NCBI RefSeq assembly: GCF_004959775.1
Contig: NZ_SJZG01000002.1
Coordinates: forward strand, 248,001-312,000
DNA from: Agromyces sp. H66
GTDB lineage: Bacteria; Actinomycetota; Actinomycetes; Actinomycetales; Microbacteriaceae
Length of the DNA: 64,000 bases
Direction of reading: 5' to 3'
The notes under the pieces are model-generated. The model was not told where the DNA came from, did no database searches, and worked only from the letters and a program-made list of their open reading frames with translations. A program made the translations under genes and the position numbers. Below are positions 11,851 to 21,267 of this stretch, one piece after another (position 1 is the first letter of the stretch; each line of letters starts with the position of its first letter).

Positions 11851-13314
11851 ATGACCGTGCCCGAACTCGCCCGCTCCTCCGACCCCCTGACCGATTCCGA
11901 CGCCGACGTCGTGCTCCTCGCCGCCCGACCCGGGGGCTCGGGCGTCGAGCTCGTGGCACCCGAGGAGTACGAATGGGTGGGCCCCATGCTGTCGAGACTC
12001 GGTGCCACCGGTGCGGCCGAGGAGCTCACGCGGATCCTGTCGCCGGGCGCCGGGCCCGGCGTCGTCGCCGTCGCAGGACTCGGAGACCGATCGGATGCCG
12101 CGGGTCTCCGCTCCGCCGCCGGAAGCGCCGTCCGCCAGCTGGCCGGAACGGGTTCGGTCGCGATCGGCATCCCCGTCGTCGACGCCGCCGAGGCCGAGGC
12201 GGTGCTCGAGGGCGCGGCCCTCGGCGCCTACGCCTTCACCGAGTACCGCGCCGAGGCGAAGTCGCCGGTCGCGTCCGTCACGCTGCACACCGGCGTCGAC
12301 GCGCGCGTCGACCGGGTGCGTGCCATCGCGACCGCCGTGGCGCGCACGAAGGATCTCGTGAACACGCCGCCCGGCGACCTCTCGCCCGAGCGGCTCGCCG
12401 AGCTGGCGGTGGCCGCCGCGGACGCCGCCGGGGTGTCAACGCGTATCTGGGACGAGGGGGCCCTCGAAGCCGACGGCTTCGGCGGCATCCTGGCCGTCGG
12501 GCTGGGCTCGAGCCGCGGGCCGCGGCTCGTGCGCCTCGAGTACGCCCCCGACGGGGCATCCGTGCACGTCGCACTCGTCGGCAAGGGCATCACGTTCGAC
12601 TCGGGCGGCCTGTCGCTGAAGCCCATGGCCTCGATGGTCGGCATGAAGAGCGACATGGCCGGCGCCGCGGCCGTGCTCTCGGCGATCGTCGCGCTCGCCG
12701 AGCTCGAGGTGCCCATCCGCATCACCGGATGGCTGTGCCTCGCCGAGAACCTGGTGTCGGGCATGGCCATGCGTCCGAACGACGTGCTGCGTACCTTCGG
12801 CGGCACCACCGTGGAGGTGCTGAACACCGACGCCGAGGGGCGTCTCGTGATGGCCGACGGGCTCGCCGCCGCGAGTGCCGAGCAACCCGACGCGATCGTC
12901 GACGTCGCGACCCTGACGGGTGCGCAGGTCGTGGCACTCGGCCACCGCGTGTCCGGGCTCATGGGCGAGGACGCACTCGTCGCGCGCACGCGCGCCGCCG
13001 CCGACGCGGTCGACGAGGCCGTCTGGCCGATGCCGCTGCCGGGCGACCTCAAGGCGTTCCTGAAGTCGGATGTCGCCGACCTGGCGAACACCAAGCTCGG
13101 GGTGACCGTGCCCGGCATGCTCCTCGCCGGCGTCTTCCTGAGGGAGTTCATCGGCACGCGGGCCGAATCGGGCGACCGGATCCCGTGGGCGCACCTGGAC
13201 ATCGCGGGCCCCTCGTTCAACTCCGGCGGCGCTTGGGGATTCACCGGATCCGGCGGCACCGGAGCAGCCGTTCGCACCCTGATCCGGCTGGGCGAGGACC
13301 TCGCCGCAGGGTAG
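11851..13314 (+). CDS. pepA: Leucyl aminopeptidase (M17 family)
   Basis: A 487-residue cytosolic M17 metallopeptidase that removes N-terminal residues from peptides using two divalent metals. The metal ligands are in place: Lys245 and Asp250 in VGKGITFDSGG, Asp268 in MKSDMAGAAAV, and Asp327 and Glu329 in NTDAEGRLVMADG. The catalytic Arg331 is also there. The N-terminal half is the less conserved macro-like domain. Start ATG 11851 follows a TACGAT box at leaderless spacing. The same frame is open for 2.7 kb upstream across the antisense of rpoD and the PAC2 gene, but that is a GC-composition artefact. Confidence 0.93.
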   Translation: MTVPELARSSDPLTDSDADVVLLAARPGGSGVELVAPEEYEWVGPMLSRLGATGAAEELTRILSPGAGPGVVAVAGLGDRSDAAGLRSAAGSAVRQLAGTGSVAIGIPVVDAAEAEAVLEGAALGAYAFTEYRAEAKSPVASVTLHTGVDARVDRVRAIATAVARTKDLVNTPPGDLSPERLAELAVAAADAAGVSTRIWDEGALEADGFGGILAVGLGSSRGPRLVRLEYAPDGASVHVALVGKGITFDSGGLSLKPMASMVGMKSDMAGAAAVLSAIVALAELEVPIRITGWLCLAENLVSGMAMRPNDVLRTFGGTTVEVLNTDAEGRLVMADGLAAASAEQPDAIVDVATLTGAQVVALGHRVSGLMGEDALVARTRAAADAVDEAVWPMPLPGDLKAFLKSDVADLANTKLGVTVPGMLLAGVFLREFIGTRAESGDRIPWAHLDIAGPSFNSGGAWGFTGSGGTGAAVRTLIRLGEDLAAG

Positions 13315-13410
13315 TAGGGTCGTATGGGCGAGATCGTCGCCCGTACACCCGCCCCCGCTTCGACGAGGGGTGGTCCGTGTCGCAGATCTGGTGCGCAAGG
13401 GAGATTGCGG

Positions 13411-14784
13411 TTGTCCGAGCAGAACTTTGACATTGTCATCCTCGGTGGCGGCAGCGGCGGGTACGCAGCGGCGCTGCGTGCCGTGCAGCTGGGCTTCACC
13501 GTCGGCCTGGTCGAGAAGGACAAGCTGGGTGGCACGTGTCTGCATCGGGGCTGCATTCCCACGAAGGCCCTGTTGCACGCGGCCGAGATCGCCGACAACT
13601 CGCGCGAGTCATCGAAGTTCGGCGTCCGCTCCGTGTTCGAGGGCATCGACATCGCCGCGGTGACGAAGTACCGCGAGAGCATCGTCGCCAGCAAGTACAA
13701 GGGCCTGCAAGGTCTCGTCAAGGCGCAGGGAATCACGGTCATCGAGGGCGAGGGTCGGCTCGTCGGCCCGAACGCCGTGCAGGTCGGCGACGACCGGATC
13801 GTCGGCAAGAACGTCATCCTCGCCACGGGCTCGTACTCCCGGTCGCTTCCCGGCCTCGAGATCGGCGGCCGCGTGATCACGAGCGAGCAGGCGCTCGAGC
13901 TCGACTTCGTTCCGAGCAGGGTCGCCGTGCTCGGCGGCGGCGTCATCGGCGTCGAGTTCGCGAGCGTCTGGAAGTCGTTCGGCGCCGACGTCACGATCGT
14001 CGAGGCGCTCCCCCACCTCGTGCCCAACGAGGAGGAGTCGGTCTCCAAGCAGCTCGAGCGCGCCTTCCGCAAGCGCGGCATCGCCTACAAGCTCGGCGTC
14101 AGGTTCCAGGGCGTCACGCAGCACGAGGACGGCGTCGTGGTGACCCTCGAGAACGGTGAGACCGTCGAGGCCGACCTGCTGCTCGTGGCCGTCGGCCGCG
14201 GCCCCGTCACGCAGGGCCTCGGCTACGAGGAGGCCGGCATCGCCCTCGACCGGGGATTCGTGGTCACCGACGAGCGCCTCGCCACCAACGTGCCCGGTGT
14301 CTACGCGGTCGGCGACATCGTGCCCGGACTGCAGCTCGCGCACCGCGGGTTCGCCCAGGGCATCTTCGTCGCCGAGGAGATCGCGGGCCTGAACCCGATC
14401 GTCGTCGAGGACGTGAACATCCCGAAGGTCACGTACTGCGAGCCCGAGGTCGCCTCGATCGGCTACACCCAGGCGCGTGCGGCCGAGAAGTTCGGCGCCG
14501 ACCAGGTCTCGTCGTACGAGTACAACCTCGCCGGCAACGGCAAGAGCCACATCCTCGAGACGAGCGGTTCCATCAAGGTGGTGCGCGTGAACGACGGCCC
14601 GATCGTCGGCGTGCACATGATCGGCGCCCGGGTCGGCGAGCTCATCGGGGAAGCACAGCTCGCCGTGAACTGGGAGGCCTACCCCGAGGACATCGCCCCG
14701 TTCATCCACGCCCACCCGACCCAGAACGAGGCCCTGGGCGAGGCCTTCCTCAAGCTCGCCGGCAAGCCGCTCCACGTGAGCTGA
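13411..14784 (+). CDS. lpdA: Dihydrolipoamide dehydrogenase (E3)
   Basis: A 457-residue flavoprotein that reoxidises dihydrolipoyl groups of the 2-oxoacid dehydrogenase complexes with NAD. The FAD-binding motif is LGGGSGGYAA. The redox disulphide is Cys43/Cys48 in GGTCLHRGCIP. The NAD-binding block is VAVLGGGVIGVE, and the C-terminal catalytic His/Glu lie in HAHPTQNE. The start is TTG 13411: AAGGGAG lies 7 bases upstream and the protein then begins with the standard SEQNFDIVILG. It is followed by the E2 gene, and together they serve 2-oxoglutarate and pyruvate dehydrogenase with aceE at 34.2 kb. Confidence 0.93.
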   Translation: MSEQNFDIVILGGGSGGYAAALRAVQLGFTVGLVEKDKLGGTCLHRGCIPTKALLHAAEIADNSRESSKFGVRSVFEGIDIAAVTKYRESIVASKYKGLQGLVKAQGITVIEGEGRLVGPNAVQVGDDRIVGKNVILATGSYSRSLPGLEIGGRVITSEQALELDFVPSRVAVLGGGVIGVEFASVWKSFGADVTIVEALPHLVPNEEESVSKQLERAFRKRGIAYKLGVRFQGVTQHEDGVVVTLENGETVEADLLLVAVGRGPVTQGLGYEEAGIALDRGFVVTDERLATNVPGVYAVGDIVPGLQLAHRGFAQGIFVAEEIAGLNPIVVEDVNIPKVTYCEPEVASIGYTQARAAEKFGADQVSSYEYNLAGNGKSHILETSGSIKVVRVNDGPIVGVHMIGARVGELIGEAQLAVNWEAYPEDIAPFIHAHPTQNEALGEAFLKLAGKPLHVS

Positions 14785-14850
14785 CCCGGCGTCCCGAAAT
14801 TCGACTGCAATAAGCTAGAAAGCGTCACACGCTGTGAAGGAGACAAGCGC

Positions 14851-16476
14851 ATGAGCGAATCCGTCAGCCTCCCGGCACTCGGCGAGAGTGTCACGGAGGG
14901 CACGGTCACCCGATGGCTGAAGAACGTCGGCGACCGTGTGGAGGTCGACGAGCCGCTGCTCGAGGTCTCGACCGACAAGGTCGACACCGAGATCCCGTCG
15001 CCCGTGGCGGGCGTCGTCGAGGCGATCCTCGTCCAGGAGGACGAGACCGTCGAGGTCGGCACGCCCCTGGTGACCATCGGCGCCGGCTCGGGCGGCGCCG
15101 AACCGGCGGCGGCTGCTCCCACGGCTGAGGCGGCTCCCGCCGCGCCCGCCGCGCCTGAGGTTGCACCGGCTCCTGCCCCGGCACCTGCGCCGGCTCCTGC
15201 ACCTGAAGCCGCACCCGCCGCGCCGGCTCCTGCACCTGAAGCCGCACCCGCCGCACCTGCCCCGGCGCCCGAGCCGGCGACGGCTCCTGCCCCGGCACCG
15301 GCTCCTGCCCCGGCACCGCCGGCTCCTGCCCCTGCGCCCGCACCGGCTCCTGCCCCTGCGCCCGCACCGGCTCCTGCGCCTGAAGCCGCGCCTGCTGCGG
15401 CACCGGCGCCCACGCCTCAAGCGGCACCCGCGCCCGCTCCGGCACCCGCACCTGCGCCCGCGCCAGCACCGGAGGCCGCTCCGGCGCCTGCGCCCACCAC
15501 GCCCGCACCTCAGGCTGCTCCGCCCGCACCCGAGCCCGCTCCGGCCGCCGCTCCCGCGGCACCGGCCGGTGCACACGCCGGCCCCAGCGGCTATGTCACC
15601 CCGATCGTGCGCAAGCTCGCCAACGAGCAGGGCGTCGACCTCGCCAGCGTCACGGGCACCGGTGTCGGCGGTCGCATCCGCAAGCAGGACGTGATCTCGG
15701 CCCACGCGGCTCCGGCCGCCCCCGCGGCCGCGCCCACCCGCGCACCGCTCGAGACGTCGCCGCTGCGCGGCACGACCGTGCCGATGACGCGACTGCGCAA
15801 GGTCGTCGCCGAGCGTGCGGTGGTCTCGATGACCTCGACCGCCCAGCTCACCACGGTGGTCGAGGTCGATGTCACCCGCGTCGCACGGCTGCGCGATCGC
15901 GTGAAGGGTGCGTTCCTCGAGAAGACCGGCAACAAGCTGTCGTTCCTGCCGTTCTTCGCCCTCGCCGCCGCGGAGGCCCTCCGCGCCTACCCGATCATCA
16001 ACTCGACCGTCGACGGGGACAGCATCGTCTACCCCGCGACCGAGAACATGAGCATCGCGGTCGACACCGAGCGAGGTCTGCTCACCCCCGTGATCCGCGA
16101 CGCCGGTGAGCTGGACATCGCGGGACTCGCAGCCCAGATCGCCGACCTCGCCGATCGCACGCGCAACAACCAGCTCAAGCCCGACGAGCTGTCGGGCGGC
16201 ACGTTCACGCTCACGAACACGGGCTCGCGCGGCGCGCTGTTCGACACGCCGGTCGTGTTCCTGCCGCAGTCGGCGATCCTCGGCACGGGCATCGTCGTGA
16301 AGCGACCCGTGGTCGTGAGCCAGGACGGATCCGAGGCGATCGCGATCCGCTCGATGGTCTACCTCGCCCTGTCGTACGACCACCGCATCATCGACGGCGC
16401 CGACGCAGCCCGCTTCCTGACCGCGGTCAAGGAGCGGCTGGAGGAGGGCGACTTCGAGTCGGTGCTCGGCATCTAG
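14851..16476 (+). CDS. sucB: Dihydrolipoamide acyltransferase E2 with one lipoyl domain and long Ala/Pro linker
   Basis: A 541-residue E2 core protein. There is a single lipoyl domain (1-78, lipoyl Lys43 in STDKVDTE). A linker of about 165 residues follows, made almost only of Ala and Pro with scattered Glu. Next is a peripheral subunit-binding domain from about 247 ([11 protein letters not shown]) and the catalytic acetyl/succinyltransferase domain ending with SYDHRIIDG, catalytic His near 511. Many actinobacterial E2 proteins have two or three lipoyl domains, so one domain on an extended arm is noteworthy. AAGGAGA lies 6 bases before ATG. The stop codon shares the four bases CTAG with the convergent gene. 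It could be annotated sucB or aceF; in actinobacteria one E2 often serves both complexes. Confidence 0.9.
   Translation: MSESVSLPALGESVTEGTVTRWLKNVGDRVEVDEPLLEVSTDKVDTEIPSPVAGVVEAILVQEDETVEVGTPLVTIGAGSGGAEPAAAAPTAEAAPAAPAAPEVAPAPAPAPAPAPAPEAAPAAPAPAPEAAPAAPAPAPEPATAPAPAPAPAPAPPAPAPAPAPAPAPAPAPAPAPEAAPAAAPAPTPQAAPAPAPAPAPAPAPAPEAAPAPAPTTPAPQAAPPAPEPAPAAAPAAPAGAHAGPSGYVTPIVRKLANEQGVDLASVTGTGVGGRIRKQDVISAHAAPAAPAAAPTRAPLETSPLRGTTVPMTRLRKVVAERAVVSMTSTAQLTTVVEVDVTRVARLRDRVKGAFLEKTGNKLSFLPFFALAAAEALRAYPIINSTVDGDSIVYPATENMSIAVDTERGLLTPVIRDAGELDIAGLAAQIADLADRTRNNQLKPDELSGGTFTLTNTGSRGALFDTPVVFLPQSAILGTGIVVKRPVVVSQDGSEAIAIRSMVYLALSYDHRIIDGADAARFLTAVKERLEEGDFESVLGI
15110..15585. repeat. Imperfect GC-rich repeat coding the Ala/Pro linker
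   Basis: Short units related to GCACCGGCTCCTGCCCC recur many times, some in longer tandem copies (for example twice between about 15316 and 15371). This region encodes the Ala-Pro arm of E2. Such a tract is expected to change length by slippage or recombination. Confidence 0.75.
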
Positions 16477-18086
16477 TCGAAGATCTCCCGCAGACGCCAG
16501 CCGGCCTCGCCCCTCACCACGAGGAGCGAGGCCGGCTCTCGTCCGACCTCCGTGCGGGACACCTGGACCAGCACGGCGCCTCCCATCTCCACCGTCACGG
16601 CCGCGCTGGACGCATCGAACCCGTCGGCCGGCGGGGGCGCGCCGTCGCGTGCGGCGAGCATCGCCTCGCGATCGTCGGCCTCGATGGTCGAGCCGTGCTG
16701 CACCACCTCGTCGAGGCACGCGAGGTCGAGGGCGGCGAAGCATTCGGCGCGGCGCTCGAGCAGCGCCGTCGCGGCCGCGGCCGCATCGTCGCCCGACACG
16801 TCGTCGATCTCGGCTCCGGCAGCACCGGGCGCGGCGACGGGGAGCTCGCCGGGCGGTGCGGGAGACGCCGTCTCGGCGACACCTGAAGCCGAAGCCCCCG
16901 CCGCGGCATCCGAACCGCCGGAGTCGCCGTCGGCCGGAGCAGGGGGTACGAGGGTGAGCAGGAGCACGAGTGCCCCTCCGCCGATCAGCCCGCCGACCGT
17001 GAGCGCACCACGGCGTGCCCGCAGCGCGGCGCCGGCGCGGCCGCGCAGCCGCTCGATCGGCGATGCCTCCATCGCCGCGATCACGCGCGCAGCGAGCTCC
17101 TCGGGCAACTGCACCAGTCCGAGGAGCGCGCGGAGGCCGCCGAGCGGTCTCCTGCCCGCCCCCGGCTCCTGGCCTGGCATCGCATCGTCGTCGGCGTGCG
17201 CCGGCAGCACGGGTGCCATGACTCGGGCGGGGACGCGCGTCGCCCCGACCCGAACCTCGACGCCCGCGATCGGCTCGGGCGCGGCCACCCCGAAGAGGTG
17301 CCGCTCGAGCTCGGCTTCGCAGGGGATGAACGGCCGTGCCGCCAGCCGCGCACGGACGAGTTCGACGGCCGGGTCGAGCACGCCGGCCGGCCGCACGGCG
17401 GCAGCGATCTCCTCGAGCAGGTCCGCCAGGGCGACATGTCCGGCCCGGAGGAGCGCCGTGCGCTCGGCCGGCTGCCCCGGCCCGGGCAGGCGGCGCAGCG
17501 CGCCGAGCCCGATGAGTCGCGGACGCCCGGCCTCGTCGAGGAGCAGGTCGGCCGCCGAGAGACGGGTGTGCACGAAGCCCTGCGCGGCCAGGTCGGCGAC
17601 CGCGACGGCGATCGGCGCGAGGATCGTGACCGCCTCGCCCGCGGTCAGCGCGCGTTCGGTGATCACTCGCGCCACGGACGGCCCGGGGATGCGCTCGACG
17701 GCGAGGCAGCATCGCCCGTCGTCGAACCCGGCCATGTCGAGCAGCACGGGGAGCGCGCCGCCGGAATCCGCCGACATCGCCTCGATCTCGATCGCGACGG
17801 ACTCGCCGGACACGTGCGCCGGATACACGCGCACGGCCACGAGCGGCGGCGCACCCGGGGCGGGCGTCGTCGCCGATGCGTCCGTCGGCGCCGTGGCGCC
17901 GGCCGGGCCGTGATCGTCTGCGGCATCGGGACCAGCTGCTGCGAGGTAGACGTCGGCACGCTCGCCGGAGGCGATGCGACGGAGCAGCCGGTACCCGGCG
18001 AGATGCCCGCTGAGCGGCGACGGATGCACGACCGACGCGGGAGACGGCACGACGTCATCGTGACGTTGACGGCGAACGCGGCTCAT
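16473..18086 (-). CDS. Membrane-anchored protein kinase-like protein, predicted pseudokinase
   Basis: A 537-residue protein with a kinase-like N-terminal domain (about 30-300), one membrane segment (about 358-382, [17 protein letters not shown]) and an extracytoplasmic domain of about 155 residues. The kinase part starts like a Ser/Thr kinase ([19 protein letters not shown]), but key residues are changed. The beta-3 Lys is Arg86 (VAVRVY), HRD reads HTR (173-175), the Asn of the catalytic loop is Asp180 and DFG reads GLG (193-195). Phosphotransfer is unlikely; a sensor or scaffold role is inferred. The start choice (ATG 18086) is uncertain, and 18137 is possible. It is convergent with sucB and divergent from lipB. 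Confidence 0.75.
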   Translation of the reverse strand: MSRVRRQRHDDVVPSPASVVHPSPLSGHLAGYRLLRRIASGERADVYLAAAGPDAADDHGPAGATAPTDASATTPAPGAPPLVAVRVYPAHVSGESVAIEIEAMSADSGGALPVLLDMAGFDDGRCCLAVERIPGPSVARVITERALTAGEAVTILAPIAVAVADLAAQGFVHTRLSAADLLLDEAGRPRLIGLGALRRLPGPGQPAERTALLRAGHVALADLLEEIAAAVRPAGVLDPAVELVRARLAARPFIPCEAELERHLFGVAAPEPIAGVEVRVGATRVPARVMAPVLPAHADDDAMPGQEPGAGRRPLGGLRALLGLVQLPEELAARVIAAMEASPIERLRGRAGAALRARRGALTVGGLIGGGALVLLLTLVPPAPADGDSGGSDAAAGASASGVAETASPAPPGELPVAAPGAAGAEIDDVSGDDAAAAATALLERRAECFAALDLACLDEVVQHGSTIEADDREAMLAARDGAPPPADGFDASSAAVTVEMGGAVLVQVSRTEVGREPASLLVVRGEAGWRLREIFD

Positions 18087-18200
18087 GCCGAGATCCTGCA
18101 CGGCCGCCCGGGCGACGGGGCGCCGCCGGGGGTCCATCGTGACGACGCACGCCCGCCGACCGGCATGTGGAGGACGAGTCGGGAACCACCGCGGCACGCC

Positions 18201-18206
18201 TAGACT
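18201..18206 (+). promoter_or_regulatory. -10 of leaderless lipB
   Basis: TAGACT, 7 bases before the ATG of lipB, with no ribosome-binding site between. Confidence 0.6.
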
Positions 18207-18213
18207 GGTCGGC

Positions 18214-18855
18214 ATGCTCGACTTCGTCGTCGCGGGGCTAAGCGCCAACTCCGTGCCGTACATCGAGGGTCTCGACCTTCAGCGCGCCGTCCATCGCGCG
18301 GTCGTCGCGGGCGAACGCCCCGACACCGTCATCCTCTTGGAACACCCCTCCGTCTACACCGCCGGCAAGCGCACCGCGCCCGACGAACGACCGACCGACG
18401 GGACCCCCGTCATCGACGTCGATCGCGGCGGCAAGATCACCTGGCACGGCCCCGGCCAGCTCGTGGGCTATCCGATCCTCCGGCTCGCCGAACCCATCGA
18501 CGTGGTGGGCTACGTCCGCCGGCTCGAGGGCATCCTCATCGACGTGCTCGCCGGCCTCGGCGTCGACGGCCGTCGCGTCGAGGGCCGCTCCGGCGTCTGG
18601 GTCGGCACGCCCGGCCTCGAGAACAAGATCGCCGCGATCGGCATCCGGGTCGCCGACGGCGTCACGATGCACGGGTTCGCGCTCAACTGCAGCAACTCGC
18701 TCGAGCCGTACGAACGCATCGTCGCGTGCGGCATCCGCGACGCCGGCGTCACGACCATCACGCGCGAACTCGGCCGCGAGATCACGCCCGAGCAGCTCGT
18801 CGAACCGATCACGCAGCGGTTCCTCGCCGAGGCCGGGGCGGCGGTCGCGGCATGA
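18214..18855 (+). CDS. lipB: Octanoyl-[acyl carrier protein]:protein N-octanoyltransferase
   Basis: A 213-residue LipB. It moves octanoate from octanoyl-ACP to the lipoyl lysine of E2 and H proteins, the first step of lipoate assembly. The conserved blocks are [16 protein letters not shown], the catalytic Lys138 in ENKIAAIGI and the acyl-binding Cys172 in IVACGI. The start follows TAGACT at leaderless spacing. The stop overlaps the lipA start (ATGA), so lipB-lipA is one translationally coupled operon. It lies close to the E2 gene that provides its substrate. Confidence 0.93.
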   Translation: MLDFVVAGLSANSVPYIEGLDLQRAVHRAVVAGERPDTVILLEHPSVYTAGKRTAPDERPTDGTPVIDVDRGGKITWHGPGQLVGYPILRLAEPIDVVGYVRRLEGILIDVLAGLGVDGRRVEGRSGVWVGTPGLENKIAAIGIRVADGVTMHGFALNCSNSLEPYERIVACGIRDAGVTTITRELGREITPEQLVEPITQRFLAEAGAAVAA

Positions 18856-19841
18856 GCACCCCACCCGAGGGGCGCCGGATGCTGCGCCTCGAGGTCCGCA
18901 ACGCCCAGACGCCGATCGAGCGCAAGCCCGAGTGGATCAAGACCCGCGCGAAGATGGGCCCGGAGTACCGGCGGCTCCAGCACCTCGTGAAGAGCGAAGA
19001 GCTCCACACGGTGTGCCAGGAGGCGGGCTGTCCGAACATCTACGAGTGCTGGGAGGACCGCGAGGCCACCTTCCTCATCGGCGGCTCGCAGTGCACGAGA
19101 CGCTGCGACTTCTGCCAGATCGACACCGGCAAGCCGGCCGACTACGACGTCGACGAGCCGCGTCGGGTGGCCGAGTCGGTGGTGCGGATGCAACTGCGGT
19201 ATTCGACAGTGACAGGCGTCGCCCGCGACGACCTCCCCGACGAGGGCGCCTGGCTGTATGCCGAGACCATCCGCGAGATCCACCGCCAGTCCCCCGGAAC
19301 GGGCGTCGAGATCCTGGTGCCCGACTTCTCTGGGAGACCCGGGCTCCTCGGCGAGGTGTTCTCCGCCCGGCCCGAGGTGTTCGCCCACAACGTCGAGACG
19401 GTCCCGCGCATCTTCAAGCGCATCCGGCCGGCGTTCCGCTACGAGCGCTCGCTGGACGTCATCACGCAGGGCCGCGACGCCGGCCTCATCACGAAGTCGA
19501 ACCTGATCCTCGGCATGGGCGAGGAGCGTGCCGAGATCTCGCAGGCCCTCCTCGACCTGCACGAGGCGGGCACCGACATCATCACGATCACGCAGTATCT
19601 CCGCCCCAGCCCGCGCCATCTCCCCGTCGCACGCTGGGTGCGTCCCGAGGAGTTCGTCGAGCTCAAGGAGGAGGCCGAACAGCTCGGGTTCCTCGGTGTG
19701 CTGGCGGGCCCCCTCGTGCGCTCGTCGTATCGCGCCGGCCGCCTCTGGGCGCAGTCGATGCAGGCGAAGGGGCGCGAGCTGCCGCCCTCGCTCGCCCACC
19801 TCGCCGACACGTCGCTCGGGTTCGCGCAGGCGGTGGGCTGA
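18852..19841 (+). CDS. lipA: Lipoyl synthase (radical SAM)
   Basis: A 329-residue radical-SAM enzyme that inserts two sulphur atoms into the protein-bound octanoyl group. The auxiliary cluster cysteines are C55, C60 and C66 ([12 protein letters not shown]). The radical-SAM cluster is C81, C85 and C88 (CTRRCDFC). The C-terminal RSSYRAG motif carries the Ser that ligates the auxiliary cluster. It is coupled to lipB by a 4-base ATGA overlap and followed by a hairpin terminator. Confidence 0.95.
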   Translation: MSTPPEGRRMLRLEVRNAQTPIERKPEWIKTRAKMGPEYRRLQHLVKSEELHTVCQEAGCPNIYECWEDREATFLIGGSQCTRRCDFCQIDTGKPADYDVDEPRRVAESVVRMQLRYSTVTGVARDDLPDEGAWLYAETIREIHRQSPGTGVEILVPDFSGRPGLLGEVFSARPEVFAHNVETVPRIFKRIRPAFRYERSLDVITQGRDAGLITKSNLILGMGEERAEISQALLDLHEAGTDIITITQYLRPSPRHLPVARWVRPEEFVELKEEAEQLGFLGVLAGPLVRSSYRAGRLWAQSMQAKGRELPPSLAHLADTSLGFAQAVG

Positions 19842-19850
19842 GGCATCCGG

Positions 19851-19893
19851 ACGCCGCCTCCGTCCACCGAGAACACGGTCGGAGGCGGCGTTC
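19851..19893 (+). terminator. Terminator hairpin after lipA
   Basis: ACGCCGCCTCCG (19851-19862) pairs perfectly with CGGAGGCGGCGT (19880-19891) across a 17-base loop. It sits between the lipA stop and the promoter of the DUF4191 gene. Confidence 0.7.
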
Positions 19894-19902
19894 GCACGCC
19901 GG

Positions 19903-19908
19903 TATCCT
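19903..19908 (+). promoter_or_regulatory. -10 of leaderless DUF4191 gene
   Basis: TATCCT, 7 bases before ATG 19916, with no ribosome-binding site between. Confidence 0.6.
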
Positions 19909-19915
19909 TGTCACC

Positions 19916-20638
19916 ATGGCACGCACCAAGGACGCGGGATCCGCCCCCAAGCCCCGCAAAGAGCCCGGCCGCATGAAGCAGATGTGGCAGGTCTTCCAGA
20001 TGACCCGCCGCTACGACAAGAGCTCCCAGTGGCTCATGCTGCTCGGCTTCCTCGGCCCCGTGCTCGTGGGGCTCGCCCTCGCCCTGTGGTTCGGCGACGG
20101 CAACGGCTTCACCATCGCGCTCTGGATCGTCGCCGGAGTGCTGGCGGGCATCCTGCTCGCGCTCGTCATCCTCGGCCGACTGGCCGAGCGTGCGGCGTAC
20201 TCGCAGATCGAGGACCAGCCCGGTGCGGTCGGCGCCGTGCTCCGCAGCGGACTGCGCGGCGGCTGGGTCGGCAACGAGATGCCGATCGCTGTCAACGGCA
20301 AGACCCAGGACGCCGTCTACCGTGCGGTGGGTCGTGGCGGCGTCGCGCTGATCAGCGAGGGGCCCGTGTCGCGCACGCAGCGCATGCTCGACGACGAGAA
20401 GCGGAAGATCGCCCGAGTGCTCCCGAACGTACCGGTACGGCTCCTCTCGGTGGGCCACGATGAGGGCTCCATCAGGTTGCACCGCCTCCCCGCCACCCTG
20501 CGGAAGACCAAGCGCACGCTCACGAAGCCCGAGGTGCTCGCCGTCACGAACCGCCTGAACTCCCTGCAGACGCAGTTGCCCATCCCGAAGGGCATCGACC
20601 CCATGAAGGTGCGGCCCCAGCGCGGCAAGATGCGCTGA
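19916..20638 (+). CDS. DUF4191 family membrane protein
   Basis: A 240-residue protein of the actinobacterial DUF4191 family, nearly always found next to lipA. It has a basic N-terminus, two membrane segments (about 41-60 and 66-88), then a cytoplasmic domain containing [25 protein letters not shown] and a basic C-terminal tail. The function is unknown, and the lipA neighbourhood is conserved without explanation. ATG 19916 follows TATCCT at leaderless spacing. Confidence 0.85.
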   Translation: MARTKDAGSAPKPRKEPGRMKQMWQVFQMTRRYDKSSQWLMLLGFLGPVLVGLALALWFGDGNGFTIALWIVAGVLAGILLALVILGRLAERAAYSQIEDQPGAVGAVLRSGLRGGWVGNEMPIAVNGKTQDAVYRAVGRGGVALISEGPVSRTQRMLDDEKRKIARVLPNVPVRLLSVGHDEGSIRLHRLPATLRKTKRTLTKPEVLAVTNRLNSLQTQLPIPKGIDPMKVRPQRGKMR

Positions 20639-20649
20639 CCCTCGCTCAT

Positions 20650-20690
20650 GTGCACGCGGCGTCCGTCGATCGGCGGATGCCGCGTCGCAC
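20650..20690. terminator. Bidirectional hairpin between DUF4191 and RDD genes
   Basis: GTGCACGCGGC (20650-20660) pairs with GCCGCGTCGCAC (20679-20690) with one bulge. An inner CCG/CGG pair lies within the 18-base loop. It lies between convergent genes 53 bases apart. Confidence 0.6.
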
Positions 20691-20691
20691 G

Positions 20692-21126
20692 TCAGGCGCG
20701 AATGAGCACCGTGCCCGCGATCTTGTCGTGGAAGCCCCGTTGGTCGGAATCCCACACGACGGCCGGCAGCACGATGACGAGCAGGGCCGTGCGGACGACG
20801 GGTCGCCAGGGGCCCACCCAACCGCCCGCGACCGGCAAGACCCGCAGGCCCACCAGCCGATGGCCGACGCTGCCGCCGATCGTCGGGATGAAGAGGATCT
20901 GCATCAGGGCGAAGATGCCGAGCGTGACCCACGAGTGCAGCATCGAACTGTAGGGGGCGAACAGCAGCGCGATCACGATCGCGGCCACCCAGTCGATCGC
21001 GAGCGCCGCGATGCGGCGACCCACCCGGCCCACCGAACCGGGCCCGGATTCGGGGAGCCCGAGCCGCTCCCCCGGCCACCGACCGGGTTCGAGATCTCCG
21101 GAGGTTCTGGGCTGGGTCGCTGGCAC
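20692..21126 (-). CDS. RDD family membrane protein
   Basis: A 144-residue protein with an RDD domain: RIAALAIDW, the central [13 protein letters not shown] block and the closing [16 protein letters not shown]. Three hydrophobic segments are visible. The family is loosely linked to ion exchange and to membrane modification; the substrate is unknown. GTG 21126 has TAGAAT exactly 6 bases upstream (21133-21138), a leaderless arrangement. It diverges from glnA, and its promoter abuts the GlnR sites of glnA. Confidence 0.8.
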   Translation of the reverse strand: MPATQPRTSGDLEPGRWPGERLGLPESGPGSVGRVGRRIAALAIDWVAAIVIALLFAPYSSMLHSWVTLGIFALMQILFIPTIGGSVGHRLVGLRVLPVAGGWVGPWRPVVRTALLVIVLPAVVWDSDQRGFHDKIAGTVLIRA

Positions 21127-21132
21127 CCCCCG

Positions 21133-21138
21133 ATTCTA
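21133..21138 (-). promoter_or_regulatory. -10 of leaderless RDD gene
   Basis: TAGAAT on the minus strand, 6 bases before GTG 21126. It lies 16 bases from the first GlnR half-site of glnA. Confidence 0.6.
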
Positions 21139-21154
21139 CCGGGCCGCCTGTCGC

Positions 21155-21192
21155 GTAACATGGCCGAAACATCCGCGTCACGGTCGGGAAAC
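21155..21192 (+). promoter_or_regulatory. Double GlnR box upstream of glnA
   Basis: The site reads GTAAC (21155-21159), 6 bases, GAAAC (21166-21170), 6 bases, GTCAC (21177-21181), 6 bases, GAAAC (21188-21192). This matches the published actinobacterial GlnR consensus gTnAC-N6-GaAAC repeated twice at exact spacing. A possible -10 (TACCGT, 21203-21208) follows. GlnR would activate glnA under nitrogen limitation. No glnR gene is in the window. Confidence 0.85.
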
Positions 21193-21267
21193 CGCGACTC
21201 GATACCGTCGGGAGCGGCTGTGCAAGTCCGTCCGGTCCCCACCCGCCCCTCTTGGAGTGTTCGTCAC

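Noticed and set aside
15110-15585. CRISPR-like repetition
   Set aside because: Units are short, imperfect, without unique spacers, and in frame as Ala/Pro codons; it is a protein linker.
14815-17712. 965-residue minus-strand frame over the E2 gene
   Set aside because: Gly/Arg/Ser-rich antisense of the Ala/Pro repeat; no motifs, no start signals.
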